Of a stretch of 64,000 nucleotides of DNA, positions 20,263 through 29,698 are shown piece by piece. The stretch's first letter is position 1; each line of letters starts with the position of its first letter. The position numbers were made by a program, and so were the translations under genes. The stretch comes from Pseudomonadota bacterium (GTDB lineage Bacteria > Pseudomonadota > Gammaproteobacteria > Burkholderiales > Thiobacillaceae): the NCBI GenBank assembly GCA_030653935.1, contig JAURYL010000035.1, positions 1 to 64,000 on the forward strand, in the 5' to 3' direction. The notes below the pieces were generated by a model. That model searched no databases, had not been told where the DNA came from, and saw only the letters and a program-made list of their open reading frames with translations.

Positions 20263-21347
20263 GCTTTGTCCACGTCCGTCCGTTGACGCGCCCAGAGCAC
20301 CAACAGCGTCACCACCGTGAGCGGTAGCACGAAGCCCAGCATGATGCCGCCGAACGCCGGCAGTGCCGCGTGCGCCGTTGCCGCGAGGATGAGATACGAC
20401 ACGTAGGCCAGGTAGTAGCCGAAGAACAGCGCCCCCTCCCAGCGCGCGATGCGGTGGCCGTTGGCGAAGATCGGCAGGCAGGCGATGGCCACCGCGATCA
20501 TCACCGGCAGGTCGAAGCGGATCAGCGCGGCGGCCACCTCGAGCCCGCCGGGCGTGACCAGGGCGGCGATGCCGGCGATCGCGAGGAGATTGAACAAGCT
20601 GCTGCCGATCACGTTGCCCACGGCGATATCGCGCTCGCCGCGCAGCGCGGCCACCACGGAAGTGGCGAGTTCGGGCAGGCTGGTGCCGGCGGCGATGATG
20701 GTCAGGCCGATCACGACCTCGCTCACCCCGAGGGCGCGCGCGATCACCACCGCGCTGTCGACCAGCCAGGTGGCGCCGAGCACCAGCAGCGCGAGGCCGG
20801 CGACGATGAGGGCGATCTGCGCCGGCAGGCGGTCCAGCCATGCGCCCTGGCCGCCGCCGAACTCCCGCGCGTAGTCGTTCTGTACCGCCGGGTATTCCCG
20901 GCGGCCTTGCCGGATGGCGAATACCGTGTAGGCGACGATGCCGGCGCTCAGCAACAGACCGTCGAATAGGCCGATGCGGCCATCGAGCGCCATGATCCAG
21001 AACAGCAGCGAGACGCCGATCACCAGCGGCACGTCGAAGCGGACGAGCTGTTGCTGGACCACCAGCGGCGTGATGAGGGCGGACAGCCCCAGCACCACCA
21101 GCACGTTGAAGATGTTGCTGCCGATGATGTTGCCGACGGCGATGTCCGACTGTCCCGCCAGGCCGGCCTGCACGCTCACCGCCAGTTCCGGCGCGCTGGT
21201 GCCGAAGGCGACCACGGTGAGGCCGACCACCAACGGCGAGATGCCGAAGCGCAGGGCCAGTCGTGAGGCGCCGCGCACCAGCAGATCGGCGCCGGCGACC
21301 AGCAGCGCCAACCCCGATACCAGAAAAACCAGAACGGTCATGCTCAT
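20259..21347 (-). CDS. Calcium/sodium antiporter (CaCA family, YrbG-like)
   Basis: A 362-residue membrane protein with ten to eleven predicted helices in two inverted halves. The alpha-repeat signatures are GTSAPELAVS with GNIIGSNIFN in the first half and GTSLPELATS with GNVIGSSLFN in the second, the ion-binding motifs of the CaCA family. The ATG at 21347 is chosen (MSMTVLVFLVSG), with GGAG ten bases upstream; the track's extra N-terminal 60 residues are not family-like. Flanked on both sides by direct MITE copies. Confidence 0.92.
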   Translation of the reverse strand: MSMTVLVFLVSGLALLVAGADLLVRGASRLALRFGISPLVVGLTVVAFGTSAPELAVSVQAGLAGQSDIAVGNIIGSNIFNVLVVLGLSALITPLVVQQQLVRFDVPLVIGVSLLFWIMALDGRIGLFDGLLLSAGIVAYTVFAIRQGRREYPAVQNDYAREFGGGQGAWLDRLPAQIALIVAGLALLVLGATWLVDSAVVIARALGVSEVVIGLTIIAAGTSLPELATSVVAALRGERDIAVGNVIGSSLFNLLAIAGIAALVTPGGLEVAAALIRFDLPVMIAVAIACLPIFANGHRIARWEGALFFGYYLAYVSYLILAATAHAALPAFGGIMLGFVLPLTVVTLLVLWARQRTDVDKA

Positions 21348-21474
21348 AATCCGTGAACTCCAAAAAAATGCGCCTCGCGATCCGGGGGGGCCAGGCAGCC
21401 GCCTCCCCACCGCCGCGCCCGGCATAGCCTCATCGATCAGCCGTCTCACATCCTTGAGATGACGCCCATACCAA

Positions 21475-21636
21475 GCAGCCTGTCGGACTTTGTAATCGTC
21501 GGCTGCAAATTGACCGCGACGGCCCATTTTTCACCGACTTTTTGCCCCATAGCTGGCTATGCGGCGGCAAATTCGGCAAAAACTGAGCTCGTCGGGGTCA
21601 ATTTTCGCTATCGACGAACAAAGTCCGACAGGCTGC
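21475..21636. mobile_element. MITE-like repeat, copy 2 (162 bp)
   Basis: Direct-orientation partner of 19829-19991 with terminal repeats GCAGCCTGTCGGACTTTG and CAAAGTCCGACAGGCTGC and the same interior. Its flanks read CCAA and AAGG. It lies upstream of the antiporter gene and may separate it from its original promoter. Confidence 0.78.
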
Positions 21637-21722
21637 AAGGGTAGAAGCCCGCCGCCGGAGTCGCCGCAAATATTGTGCCCGCCTTTGTTTGGCCGGCCCG
21701 GGGGATTCACGAAGGTGTCCGC
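21637..21722 (-). pseudogene. Degenerate duplicate of part of the TerB/DUF697 gene
   Basis: AGGGTAGAAGCCCG..GC.GGA, AAATATTG, TTTGTTTGGCCGGCCC and GAAGGTGTC match 18773-18858, a piece of the DUF697 coding region near its 3' end, in the same orientation. No frame is preserved. The match starts right at the MITE copy 2 boundary and runs into the end of the VC0807-like gene. Confidence 0.5.
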
Positions 21723-22411
21723 ATTGCTTCGCCGAGTTTCAACCCGGCCAGTTCCTTGATCGTGCGTGCCAGGTAGTAGAGCGCCGCCATCATGATCAGC
21801 ATCGACGGCAGCGCGATCACGGGATAACTCAACAGGGTCAGGCGCCCCAGTTCCTCGTTGAAGGCAGCCGTGCCGGCCGGGCTGGTGACGATCCAGGTGG
21901 CGAGAAAGTAGTTCATGACTGAGGAGAAGAAGAAGGATGCGCCCAGCATCCAGGTCGCCGTTCTCAGGCGCGCCTCGAATGCGGCCTGGTTGCCACGCGC
22001 TTCCAGCTCACCCCCGATCCGCTCGACATCCATCAGCGCCGGCGTATACAGCAGCACCCGCACCAGCGGGTAGCGGGTGTACGCGGAAATGGTCACGGCC
22101 AGGCCGATCAATCCGGGAATGGCGGCTTCCTTGACCGCCAGCCACTGGTTATCCAGTTGCAGCAGACCGATGCCGCCGGTGAGCAGGACGCTGACCAGGC
22201 CCAGCGTGGCGAACAGGTTGAGCTTGCGCCGGCGCAGCAGATCGCGCCCCCCCCAGAACAGCGGGAACGCCAGCGCCAGCAGCAGCGCGTTGACGACGCC
22301 CAGATCCTCCGGGCCAGAGAGTTTCATCAGAATGAGCGAGGGGATGATCAGGGTGATCAGCACCTCGATCAGCGGATTGGGTTTGCTGGTGTCGTTCATG
22401 GTCGGATTCAT
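21707..22411 (-). CDS. VC0807-family membrane protein
   Basis: 234 residues with about six hydrophobic segments (e.g. VLITLIIPSLILMKL, NALLLALAFPLFWGG, YPVIALPSMLIMMAALYYLA) and the VC0807-like motif NLFATLGLVSVLLTGGIGLLQ. This is a conserved proteobacterial membrane family of unknown function. The start could be Met1 or Met5; neither has a clear ribosome-binding site. It follows the sodium channel gene on the same strand by 21 bases, so the two are likely cotranscribed. Confidence 0.75.
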   Translation of the reverse strand: MNPTMNDTSKPNPLIEVLITLIIPSLILMKLSGPEDLGVVNALLLALAFPLFWGGRDLLRRRKLNLFATLGLVSVLLTGGIGLLQLDNQWLAVKEAAIPGLIGLAVTISAYTRYPLVRVLLYTPALMDVERIGGELEARGNQAAFEARLRTATWMLGASFFFSSVMNYFLATWIVTSPAGTAAFNEELGRLTLLSYPVIALPSMLIMMAALYYLARTIKELAGLKLGEAMRTPS

Positions 22412-22432
22412 CGTGGTTCGTGGCGAGGGGGC

Positions 22433-23284
22433 TCAGTGGCGGGGTGCCAGCGTCAGCAGCGTCTTCAATTCCCGGATTTCTTCGCGCAGTGCCCGCACCT
22501 CCGCGTGCAAGTCGGCTTCGATGTGCTCGCGGGCATGCTCGACCACTCCGACCGTCTCCTGGTGCTCCTTATCACTGTAGTTTTGCATGGCGTTGACGAT
22601 GATGGCGATGAACAAGTTCAACATGGTAAAGGTCGCCACCAGGATGAAGGGCACGAAAAAGGCCCAGGCATAGGGAAAGTTTTCCATCACCGGACGGGCG
22701 ATACCCATCGACCAGCTTTCCAGGGTCATGATCTGGAACAGGGTATAGAGCGAGCGGCCCAGGTGGCCGAACCATTCCGGATACCCCGCGGCGAACAAAT
22801 TGGTGGCGATTACCGCAAACACGTAATAGAGGATCAGCAACACCATGCCAATGGACGCCAGCCCGGGAATGGCCCCGAGCAAGGCCCCCACCACCCGCCG
22901 CATGGACGGCACCATGGTCAACAGCCGCAGTACCCGCAAGACCCGCAGCGACCGCAATACCGCGAGTTCGCCGGTGGCGGGCAGCAAGGCGATGGCGACG
23001 ACGGCAAAGTCAAATACGCTCCAGGGGTCGCGCCAAAAGGCGCGCCGATGGACGTAGAGACGCAGGCTGATCTCCAGCACGAAGACGCCGAGAATCGCCT
23101 GATCCAGCGCCAGGATCAGCCCGCCCCACGCCGCCATCGCGGCCGGCCAGGTTTCCAGCCCGAGCAGCACCGCGTTGATCAGGATCAGGGTGATGATGAC
23201 GCCCTGTACCCGGCGGTGTTCGACGAAGGCGCGCAGGCGCTCGCGGACAGTCGCGGGTGGGGCGGATACCAGGTTTTCCGTCAT
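22433..23284 (-). CDS. NavAb/NaChBac-type voltage-gated sodium channel
   Basis: A 283-residue six-helix channel subunit. S4 has four regularly spaced arginines (R111, R114, R117, R120), the pore loop carries the bacterial sodium filter TLESWSM (187-193), S6 is VPFILVATFTMLNLFIAII, and a C-terminal coiled coil (~240-275) should drive tetramer assembly. The filter is the NavAb type (TLESWSM) rather than the NaChBac type (TLESWAS). AGGA precedes the ATG at 23284; the track start at 23317 overlaps the preceding gene. It lies four bases after the rhodanese gene and before the VC0807-like gene, forming a probable operon. Confidence 0.93.
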   Translation of the reverse strand: MTENLVSAPPATVRERLRAFVEHRRVQGVIITLILINAVLLGLETWPAAMAAWGGLILALDQAILGVFVLEISLRLYVHRRAFWRDPWSVFDFAVVAIALLPATGELAVLRSLRVLRVLRLLTMVPSMRRVVGALLGAIPGLASIGMVLLILYYVFAVIATNLFAAGYPEWFGHLGRSLYTLFQIMTLESWSMGIARPVMENFPYAWAFFVPFILVATFTMLNLFIAIIVNAMQNYSDKEHQETVGVVEHAREHIEADLHAEVRALREEIRELKTLLTLAPRH

Positions 23285-23288
23285 CCGC

Positions 23289-23699
23289 TCAGTTCCTGAC
23301 CACCGGATTACCCTCACCGATCCAGCGCGTGATGCCGTTGCGCACGTTGTAGACCTTCGTGTAACCCATCTTCTCCATCAACTCGCGTGCCAGGGAGTCG
23401 GTGCGGTTGCCGGTGCGGCAGATGACGATGACCGGCTGCTCCGGGCTCACCTCGCGGGTGAAGGTCGGGATGAAGTCGGGATGCAGACGGCCGTTGGCCT
23501 CGACGAAGGTCAGCTTGCGACTGCCCGCCACGACGCCGGTCTGCCGCCATTCCTCCGGGCGGCGGACGTCGTAGATCGGCACCCCCTGCTCCAGCAGCGC
23601 CTTCAACTGGGTGTTGTCGATATTGCTGTAGGGCGGCTCGGCGCAGCCGGCGAGCGCCAGCAGGGAGAGGGCGATAGTGAATAGACGAAGCAACATCAT
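23289..23699 (-). CDS. Rhodanese-domain lipoprotein
   Basis: 136 residues. A lipoprotein signal (LLALAGC) is followed by a single rhodanese domain (IYDVRRPEEW, active-site loop VICRTGNRTDSLA with the catalytic Cys, then GYTKVYNVRNGI). Rhodaneses move sulfane sulfur through a Cys persulfide; the lipobox places this one on the periplasmic side of a membrane. AAGGA six bases before the ATG supports the start. It is the first gene of the run with the sodium channel. Confidence 0.9.
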   Translation of the reverse strand: MMLLRLFTIALSLLALAGCAEPPYSNIDNTQLKALLEQGVPIYDVRRPEEWRQTGVVAGSRKLTFVEANGRLHPDFIPTFTREVSPEQPVIVICRTGNRTDSLARELMEKMGYTKVYNVRNGITRWIGEGNPVVRN

Positions 23700-23765
23700 G
23701 TAATTTCCTTACGAGTGGCAATCTGGTGGCCGCCGGCATGAGCCGCGCGCAGCCAATATAAGTGG

Positions 23766-23838
23766 AATTTCGCGCCGCAAGCGGACGCTCCTACCGCCTT
23801 GTTTCATCATCAGGGGTGCTGGCCGCACCTCTGCATGA
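23766..23838. repeat. Inverted copy of the 11334-11404 repeat
   Basis: AATTTCGCGCCGCAAGCGGACGCTCCTACCGCCTTGTTTCATCATCAGGGGTGC..GCC..ACC TCTGCATGAAA is the reverse complement of 11334-11404. The rest of the 23700-23989 gap shows no gene. Confidence 0.75.
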
Positions 23839-23989
23839 AAGTTGGGGTCTGATTGCAAAAGTTAGTTGAGCGTTCAACGGGAATTTCAAGGTTCAATGAT
23901 TTTTCCGTTTGATGTCGATCATTCATGGCGCGGGTCTGAGACAGCCTTTCTCCCACGCGATGGAATAGCCCCTCCCACGAACGCGGTGG

Positions 23990-25480
23990 TTATCTGACCA
24001 GAATCGGCATCCCCAGCAGCGGCCACAGCAAAGTCACCGCCAGGCCGAGCACAACCAGCAGCACCAGGCTCATGGGAATGCCGTGTTTGAAGAACTCGCC
24101 GGTGCTGAACTGCTTCGAGTCATAGGCGATGGCGTTGGGCGCGGCGCCGATCAGCAGCAGGAAGGGCATACCGGCGGTGACCAGGGAGGCGTACATCACC
24201 ACCTCCGGCGCCACGCCCATGTATTTGGCGATGACCAGCGCCACCGGCAGGACGATGGCGATGGCCGCCACGTTCATGATGAAGTTGGTCATGATCAGCA
24301 CGAACGCGGCGATGCCCATGACGAAGGTGAACCAGTGCGCCTCCTGGAGCAGGCCCAGCCATTGCACCGCCATCCATTCCGCCGCCCCGGTCTGCCAGAG
24401 ACAGAAGCCGATCGACATGGCGCCGGAGAACAGCAGGATGATGTTCCAGGGAATCTCCTCCAGATCCTTCACCGTCAGGATGCCGATGATGAAGAACAAC
24501 AGGGTGGACAGCAGCATCAGCGCGGCGCGGTCGATCTGCTGCAGGAACGGCGAGAAGCCGCGCAGGGTCATCAACACCACGACGCCGAAGACCACGGCCA
24601 GCACGATCTTCTCGTGCAGAGTCATCGGCCCGAGTCCGGCGGACAGGCGTTTGACCGTATCGCGCAGGCCGGGAATGGTCTTTTTCTCCGCCTTCATGAA
24701 GACGATCAGATAGAGCCAGATCGCGAACACCATGATCCAGCCGATCACGAACATGTAAGAGGTGAGTTCGAAGAAACCGATCTCGTTGCCGGTGAACTCC
24801 TTGTACATGCCCGCCGCCGCCGGGCCGCGCGCGGCGCCAAGGAAGGTGATGATGCTGCCGGCGCCGGCCGCGTAGGCCATGCCGATGAACAGGCTCTTGC
24901 CGAAGCGGGTCTGCTTGTCGCCCTCGCCATAGAGGGCATAGATCGCCAGCAGGATCGGGAACATGGTCGCCGCCACCGCCGTATGCGCCATCAAATGCGC
25001 CAGCGCCGCCGTCACCACCAGGCAGCCGAGCAAAATCATGTTGGTGTTCTCGCCCGCCACCGCCAGCATCTTGTAGGCGATGCGCCGGGTGAGGCCGGAC
25101 TTGGTGAAGGCCAGGCCGATGACGATGGAACCGAAGATGAACATCACCGACGGGTCCATGAAATCGCGGAACGCGTCCTTCGCCGGGCGAATCAGGAACA
25201 GCGACTGGAACATGCCGATGGCGATGGCGGTGACGCCGATAGGGATGACCTCGAACACCCACCAGATGCCGGCCATCAGAAACAGGGCGATGGCCGCCTT
25301 GCCCTGCGGCGAAAGATGGAAAGTCTTGCCGGCGGGGTCGATTGCATCCGGCCAGGCCGGCATGAAATAGATCGCCAGGAAGAGGCCAAAGCCGGCGAGC
25401 AGGATGAGCAGCTTCTTCCAGTCATATTGACGTTTCGCCGCCTGGAGATGCGGCAGGCCGACGGCGGCGTGCTCAGTCAT
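23990..25480 (-). CDS. DASS/SLC13-family anion permease
   Basis: A 496-residue protein with about twelve membrane helices. The start at 25480 (MTEHAAVGLPHL) overlaps the end of the CBS gene by 8 bases. Features are the DASS topology, GLAFTKSGLTRRIAYKML in an early helix, and the family signature near the C-terminus (MTNFIMNVAAIAIVLPVALVIA). Substrates of the family include dicarboxylates, sulfate and phosphate and cannot be told apart here. The coupled CBS-domain protein probably regulates transport or turnover. Confidence 0.88.
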   Translation of the reverse strand: MTEHAAVGLPHLQAAKRQYDWKKLLILLAGFGLFLAIYFMPAWPDAIDPAGKTFHLSPQGKAAIALFLMAGIWWVFEVIPIGVTAIAIGMFQSLFLIRPAKDAFRDFMDPSVMFIFGSIVIGLAFTKSGLTRRIAYKMLAVAGENTNMILLGCLVVTAALAHLMAHTAVAATMFPILLAIYALYGEGDKQTRFGKSLFIGMAYAAGAGSIITFLGAARGPAAAGMYKEFTGNEIGFFELTSYMFVIGWIMVFAIWLYLIVFMKAEKKTIPGLRDTVKRLSAGLGPMTLHEKIVLAVVFGVVVLMTLRGFSPFLQQIDRAALMLLSTLLFFIIGILTVKDLEEIPWNIILLFSGAMSIGFCLWQTGAAEWMAVQWLGLLQEAHWFTFVMGIAAFVLIMTNFIMNVAAIAIVLPVALVIAKYMGVAPEVVMYASLVTAGMPFLLLIGAAPNAIAYDSKQFSTGEFFKHGIPMSLVLLVVLGLAVTLLWPLLGMPILVR

Positions 25481-25988
25481 GCAGCACCTCGGCGGCGGCC
25501 TGGTTGAACACATCGACGATGCGCACCACGCCGATCACCCGATCCCCCTCCAGTACCGGCAGCATGTCGATGCCGTGCATGACCATCAGATAGGCGGCGC
25601 GGGTCAGCGGGTCGTCGGCTTTCACCGTGTTCAGCACCGGCGACATGTAGTTTTCCACGCGCGTCTCGCCCGCGAGACGGCACTGCGCCGCGAACGTGTC
25701 CTGCCAGAGGATGCTGAGCGAGGCATCGTCGGGCAAGGGTTCGGCGACATGGCGCGCCGAGGTCGCCCGCAGATATTCCGGCATCAGGGAACGCAGCAGA
25801 TCGCGGATGCTGAGCAGCCCCACCAGGGTTCTGCGCGCGTCGAACACCAGCAGATGGCGGATGCGCCAACCGGCGGTTCGATGCTTCTCATGGAGCACCG
25901 CGAAGGCGTCTCGAATGGAGGCATCCACGGCAACATGAGGAAAATTCGCGATGGGAACCAATATGTCCCTGACAGATTCGGCACTCAT
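25473..25988 (-). CDS. CBS-domain protein coupled to the anion permease
   Basis: 171 residues comprising two CBS motifs: residues ~10-75 (DILVPIANFPHVAVDASIRDAF..., RRTLVGLLSIRDLL) and ~105-165 (VENYMSPVLNTVKADDPLTRAAYLM, DRVIGVVRIVDVF). Paired CBS domains bind adenosyl ligands and often gate transporters. AGGAG nine bases before the ATG supports the start; the stop lies inside the permease gene. Confidence 0.88.
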   Translation of the reverse strand: MSAESVRDILVPIANFPHVAVDASIRDAFAVLHEKHRTAGWRIRHLLVFDARRTLVGLLSIRDLLRSLMPEYLRATSARHVAEPLPDDASLSILWQDTFAAQCRLAGETRVENYMSPVLNTVKADDPLTRAAYLMVMHGIDMLPVLEGDRVIGVVRIVDVFNQAAAEVLHD

Positions 25989-26221
25989 CCCTTTACTCCT
26001 TTGTTCCCGAAACCGGTGTTTGAATACATTCGCGATGCCGCCGTAAAGCCGCCGAAACGGAGCGGCGGCGCGGCGCCGGCGCCCCCCGGATCATGAGCCA
26101 TCCGGAAGGTGAATGAGCGGGAAAGCCCTCTACGGGATCATTTTTTCCATTCAGCCATGCGCATGATAACCGGCCGCGCTTCAGCCCCTTCCGCGCCCTC
26201 TCGCGAGTCGTCCGCCCGAAG

Positions 26222-27268
26222 TCATGACCGTTCCAGATGCCTGGCGCTCGCCGCCGCGCGCGACAGACGATCATTGACCGCCCACCAGATTTCCTCGTCC
26301 GGCGGCGCTTCCACCAGCAGACGGTCGAAAGCGAAGCGGTCGAGCTCTCGCAGGCGGGCATACAGCCCGCGCGCGTAGGCCGCGGGCGGCGCCGGCAGCA
26401 GGAACTCCGGCAGCGGCGGCAACGCCGGCTTGCCACGCATGCTGCGATTGCGGCGCAATACCGCCACCCTCAGGCCCCGGGCCAGCAGCGTCTCGGCGCG
26501 ATGGCCAAGATCGGCGGCGGCATGGATTTCCAGCGGCGTCACGGGCGCGTAATGGGCGGCCAGCGTACCCGGCACACGCGGCGCCAGCGAGGCGCCGGCG
26601 GACAGTTCGATGCCGTCCTCGCCGAGGACCTCGCGCAGGGCGCTCATCGGCAGCGCGCCGGGACGCAACACCCGCGGCCGCTCACCGAGCAGGGAGACGA
26701 TGGTGGACTCCATACCGTAGCGGCAACGGCCGCCGTCCAGCACCTGGTCGACTTGACCGCCGAAGGAAGCGCGCACATGCCACGCCTCGGTGGGACTCAC
26801 CTGACCGAAGCGATTCGCCGACGGCGCCGCCAGGCCCACAGGATGCCCACTCACGCCGGCGAGGGCGCGCAGCAGCGACAGCGCCAGGGGATGGCTGGGC
26901 GCGCGCAGCGCCACGCTGTCCTGGCCGCCGGTCACCTCGCGCGGCACTTCGTCGCGCGCCGGCAGCACCAGGGTGAGCGGACCGGGCCAGAAACGCGCCA
27001 TCAGGAGACGCGCGGTCTCGGGCACTTCGGCGGCCCAGGCATCGGCGTGCGCGGCCTCGGCCAGATGCACGATCAAGGGATGATCAGCGGGACGACCCTT
27101 GATCTCGAACACCCGGCGTACCGCCTCAGGGTTGCCCGCGTCGGCGCCCAGCCCGTAGACCGTCTCGGTGGGAAAGGCCACCACGCCGCCGTCACGCAGC
27201 CGCGCCGCCGCCTGAGTGATGAGTTTCGACAAGGGAAGGTGGCGGGGCCCGGCCGTCATGCCGGTCAT
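26222..27268 (-). CDS. sua5: Threonylcarbamoyl-AMP synthase, Sua5 type
   Basis: 348 residues. The YrdC domain (~10-210) carries GGVVAFPTETVYGLGADA, KGRPADHPLIVHL and PGPLTLVLPA; the C-terminal Sua5 domain (~215-345) follows after VLRPGALP and SLAPRVPGTLAAHYAP. The enzyme makes threonylcarbamoyl-AMP for the t6A37 tRNA modification. The long two-domain Sua5 form is present rather than the short TsaC form. The start overlaps the upstream HPF-like gene as ATGA, so both are cotranscribed. Confidence 0.92.
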   Translation of the reverse strand: MTGMTAGPRHLPLSKLITQAAARLRDGGVVAFPTETVYGLGADAGNPEAVRRVFEIKGRPADHPLIVHLAEAAHADAWAAEVPETARLLMARFWPGPLTLVLPARDEVPREVTGGQDSVALRAPSHPLALSLLRALAGVSGHPVGLAAPSANRFGQVSPTEAWHVRASFGGQVDQVLDGGRCRYGMESTIVSLLGERPRVLRPGALPMSALREVLGEDGIELSAGASLAPRVPGTLAAHYAPVTPLEIHAAADLGHRAETLLARGLRVAVLRRNRSMRGKPALPPLPEFLLPAPPAAYARGLYARLRELDRFAFDRLLVEAPPDEEIWWAVNDRLSRAAASARHLERS

Positions 27269-27651
27269 GGCTGCGATGCCTCCGCTTGCATGTCGATGCG
27301 CCTGCCCCGATGCACATCGAGCGGCGCTTCCGCCACACCGCGCGCCAGCTCCCGCCGCCGCGCCAGACGACGAATCAGGGTACGGCCGGCGCGCTCGCTG
27401 GCGCGGTCGATCGCCAGGTAGAGATCGGCCTCGATGTCCTCGATCACCACCGCCGGGGCGTTTTTCAGTTGCACCTCGATGTAACAGCGTTTGTCCGGCG
27501 CGCCCCGGGTGCCGTTGATGTCGGACAGCCGCACGCTGACGCGCAGGATGGCGTCGTCGCCACGCGCCAAACCGTAGGCCAGACGCTTGGTCACATACTC
27601 GCTCAAACGAGCGGTGAGCTCGAATCCCTGGCTCTGAATCTCCAAGCGCAT
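27265..27651 (-). CDS. HPF/RaiA-family ribosome-associated protein
   Basis: A 128-residue protein of the S30EA fold (RLEIQSQGFELTARLSEYVTKRL, RVSVRLSDINGTRGAPDKRCYIEVQL, IEDIEADLYLAIDRASERAGRTL). Members bind the small ribosomal subunit and promote hibernation. This copy has the usual beta-alpha core but a basic C-terminal tail (~95-120) in place of a long-HPF dimerisation domain. It is translationally coupled to sua5. Confidence 0.85.
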   Translation of the reverse strand: MRLEIQSQGFELTARLSEYVTKRLAYGLARGDDAILRVSVRLSDINGTRGAPDKRCYIEVQLKNAPAVVIEDIEADLYLAIDRASERAGRTLIRRLARRRELARGVAEAPLDVHRGRRIDMQAEASQP

Positions 27652-27766
27652 GGCCGGTATCTCATAGATGGTGAAAACGGCGCGATGCTAAGGCCCACCA
27701 TCGATAAGAAAAACTCGAATTACCAAGATGTTAAATTCGCATTTAACGATCTATTGGCGGAACCTC

Positions 27767-28672
27767 ATGCTCAACTTCAAACACCTGCATTATTTCTTCA
27801 CCGTGGCCAAAACCGGGGCGGTGAACCGCGCGGCGGAAAAACTGCATCTGGCGCCGCAGACGCTTTCCGGCCAACTGACCCAATTCGAGCAACGGCTCGG
27901 CGTCGCGCTGTTCCGCCGCGTCGGCCGTCGCCTGGAGCTGACCGACACCGGCCGCCGGGCACTTTCCTACGCGGAGGAGTTGTTCCAAGTCAGCGCCGAG
28001 CTGGAAGAGGTCCTGCGCGGCGGTCAGGAACAAAAATCGGTGCCCTTCCGGGTAGGCATCGCCGAGGCCGTGCCCAAGTTCATCGCCCATCAGTTGCTGG
28101 AACCGGCGCTCGCCTTGCCGGAGCCGGTGCAACTGATCTGCCGCGAGGATCGACTCGACCGTCTGCTGGCGGAACTGGCCATACACCGTCTGGATATGGT
28201 GCTGGCCGACCGGCCACTGCCGCCCGGCATGGACGTCAAGGGCTACAGCCACCCCCTGGGTGAATGCGGCGTCGCCTTCTTTGCCGCGCCCGCCCTCGCC
28301 GCCCGTCTGGTCGGCGATTTCCCCGAATGCCTCGATGGCGCCCCCCTGCTCATCCCCAGCGAGGACAGTGCCCTGCGCGGGCCGCTGATGCGCTGGCTGG
28401 AGCGCAAGGGCACGCGCCCGCGCATCGCCGGAGAATTTGACGACAGCGCCTTGATGAAAGCCTTCGGCAAGGCGGGCGCCGGCATTTTCCCCGCACCCAT
28501 CGCCACCGGCAGGGAAGTGGAAAAGCAATATGGCGTCATCCGCCTGGGGGAAACCCGCGAACTGCGAGAACGCTTCTTCGCCATCTCGGTGGAACGCCGG
28601 CTCAGCCACCCCGCCGTGCGCGCGGTGAGCGAGGGCGCGCGTGGCGGCATGTTCGCCGACAACGCGACGTAA
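27767..28672 (+). CDS. nhaR: LysR-family regulator, NhaR type
   Basis: A 301-residue protein. The ATG at 27767 gives the conserved start MLNFKHLHYFFTVAKTGAV; the 13 residues added by the track are not needed. Winged helix-turn-helix (~5-62, AAEKLHLAPQTLSGQLTQFEQRLG), then a LysR substrate domain (~90-290) containing SALMKAFGKAGAGIFPAP, typical of NhaR. NhaR activates Na+/H+ antiporter and stress genes in response to sodium. No nhaA is adjacent. The upstream gap is AT-rich (GTTAAATTCGCATTTAAC). Confidence 0.85.
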   Translation: MLNFKHLHYFFTVAKTGAVNRAAEKLHLAPQTLSGQLTQFEQRLGVALFRRVGRRLELTDTGRRALSYAEELFQVSAELEEVLRGGQEQKSVPFRVGIAEAVPKFIAHQLLEPALALPEPVQLICREDRLDRLLAELAIHRLDMVLADRPLPPGMDVKGYSHPLGECGVAFFAAPALAARLVGDFPECLDGAPLLIPSEDSALRGPLMRWLERKGTRPRIAGEFDDSALMKAFGKAGAGIFPAPIATGREVEKQYGVIRLGETRELRERFFAISVERRLSHPAVRAVSEGARGGMFADNAT

Positions 28673-28701
28673 CGGGTCATGGCTGGCTCAACCGCCCCGC
28701 A

Positions 28702-28787
28702 AGATGAAACAGGGGGTGTAGGAGCGACCGCTTGCGGCGCGAATTCGCCGATGCCGTGGTTCGCGCCGCAAGCGGACGCTCCTACCC
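28702..28787. repeat. GTAGGAGCG(T/A)CCGCTTGCGGCGC palindrome
   Basis: ATGAAACAGGGGGTGTAGGAGCGACCGCTTGCGGCGCGAA faces TTCGCGCCGCAAGCGGACGCTCCTAC. It belongs to the family at 11334-11446 and 23766-23838. The 28673-28936 gap holds no other recognisable element. Confidence 0.8.
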
Positions 28788-28894
28788 GCGCGGATGGGTT
28801 GGTTGTTTCACAGTAACGGTGACGCGGCTTGGCGAACGGTGGGAGAAAAAACCATGCTGGAGAAACGCCGGCACTGCGTAGCACGCTCGGCTGA

Positions 28895-29686
<792 letters not shown>

Positions 29687-29698
29687 TCGCCCGCGCGC

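Noticed and set aside
22157-23299. 380-residue plus-strand ORF
   Set aside because: Antisense shadow across the sodium channel and VC0807-like genes; composition is typical of high-GC shadows.
24083-25507. 474-residue plus-strand ORF
   Set aside because: His/Asp/Gln-rich shadow of the DASS permease in the opposite strand, with no domain.
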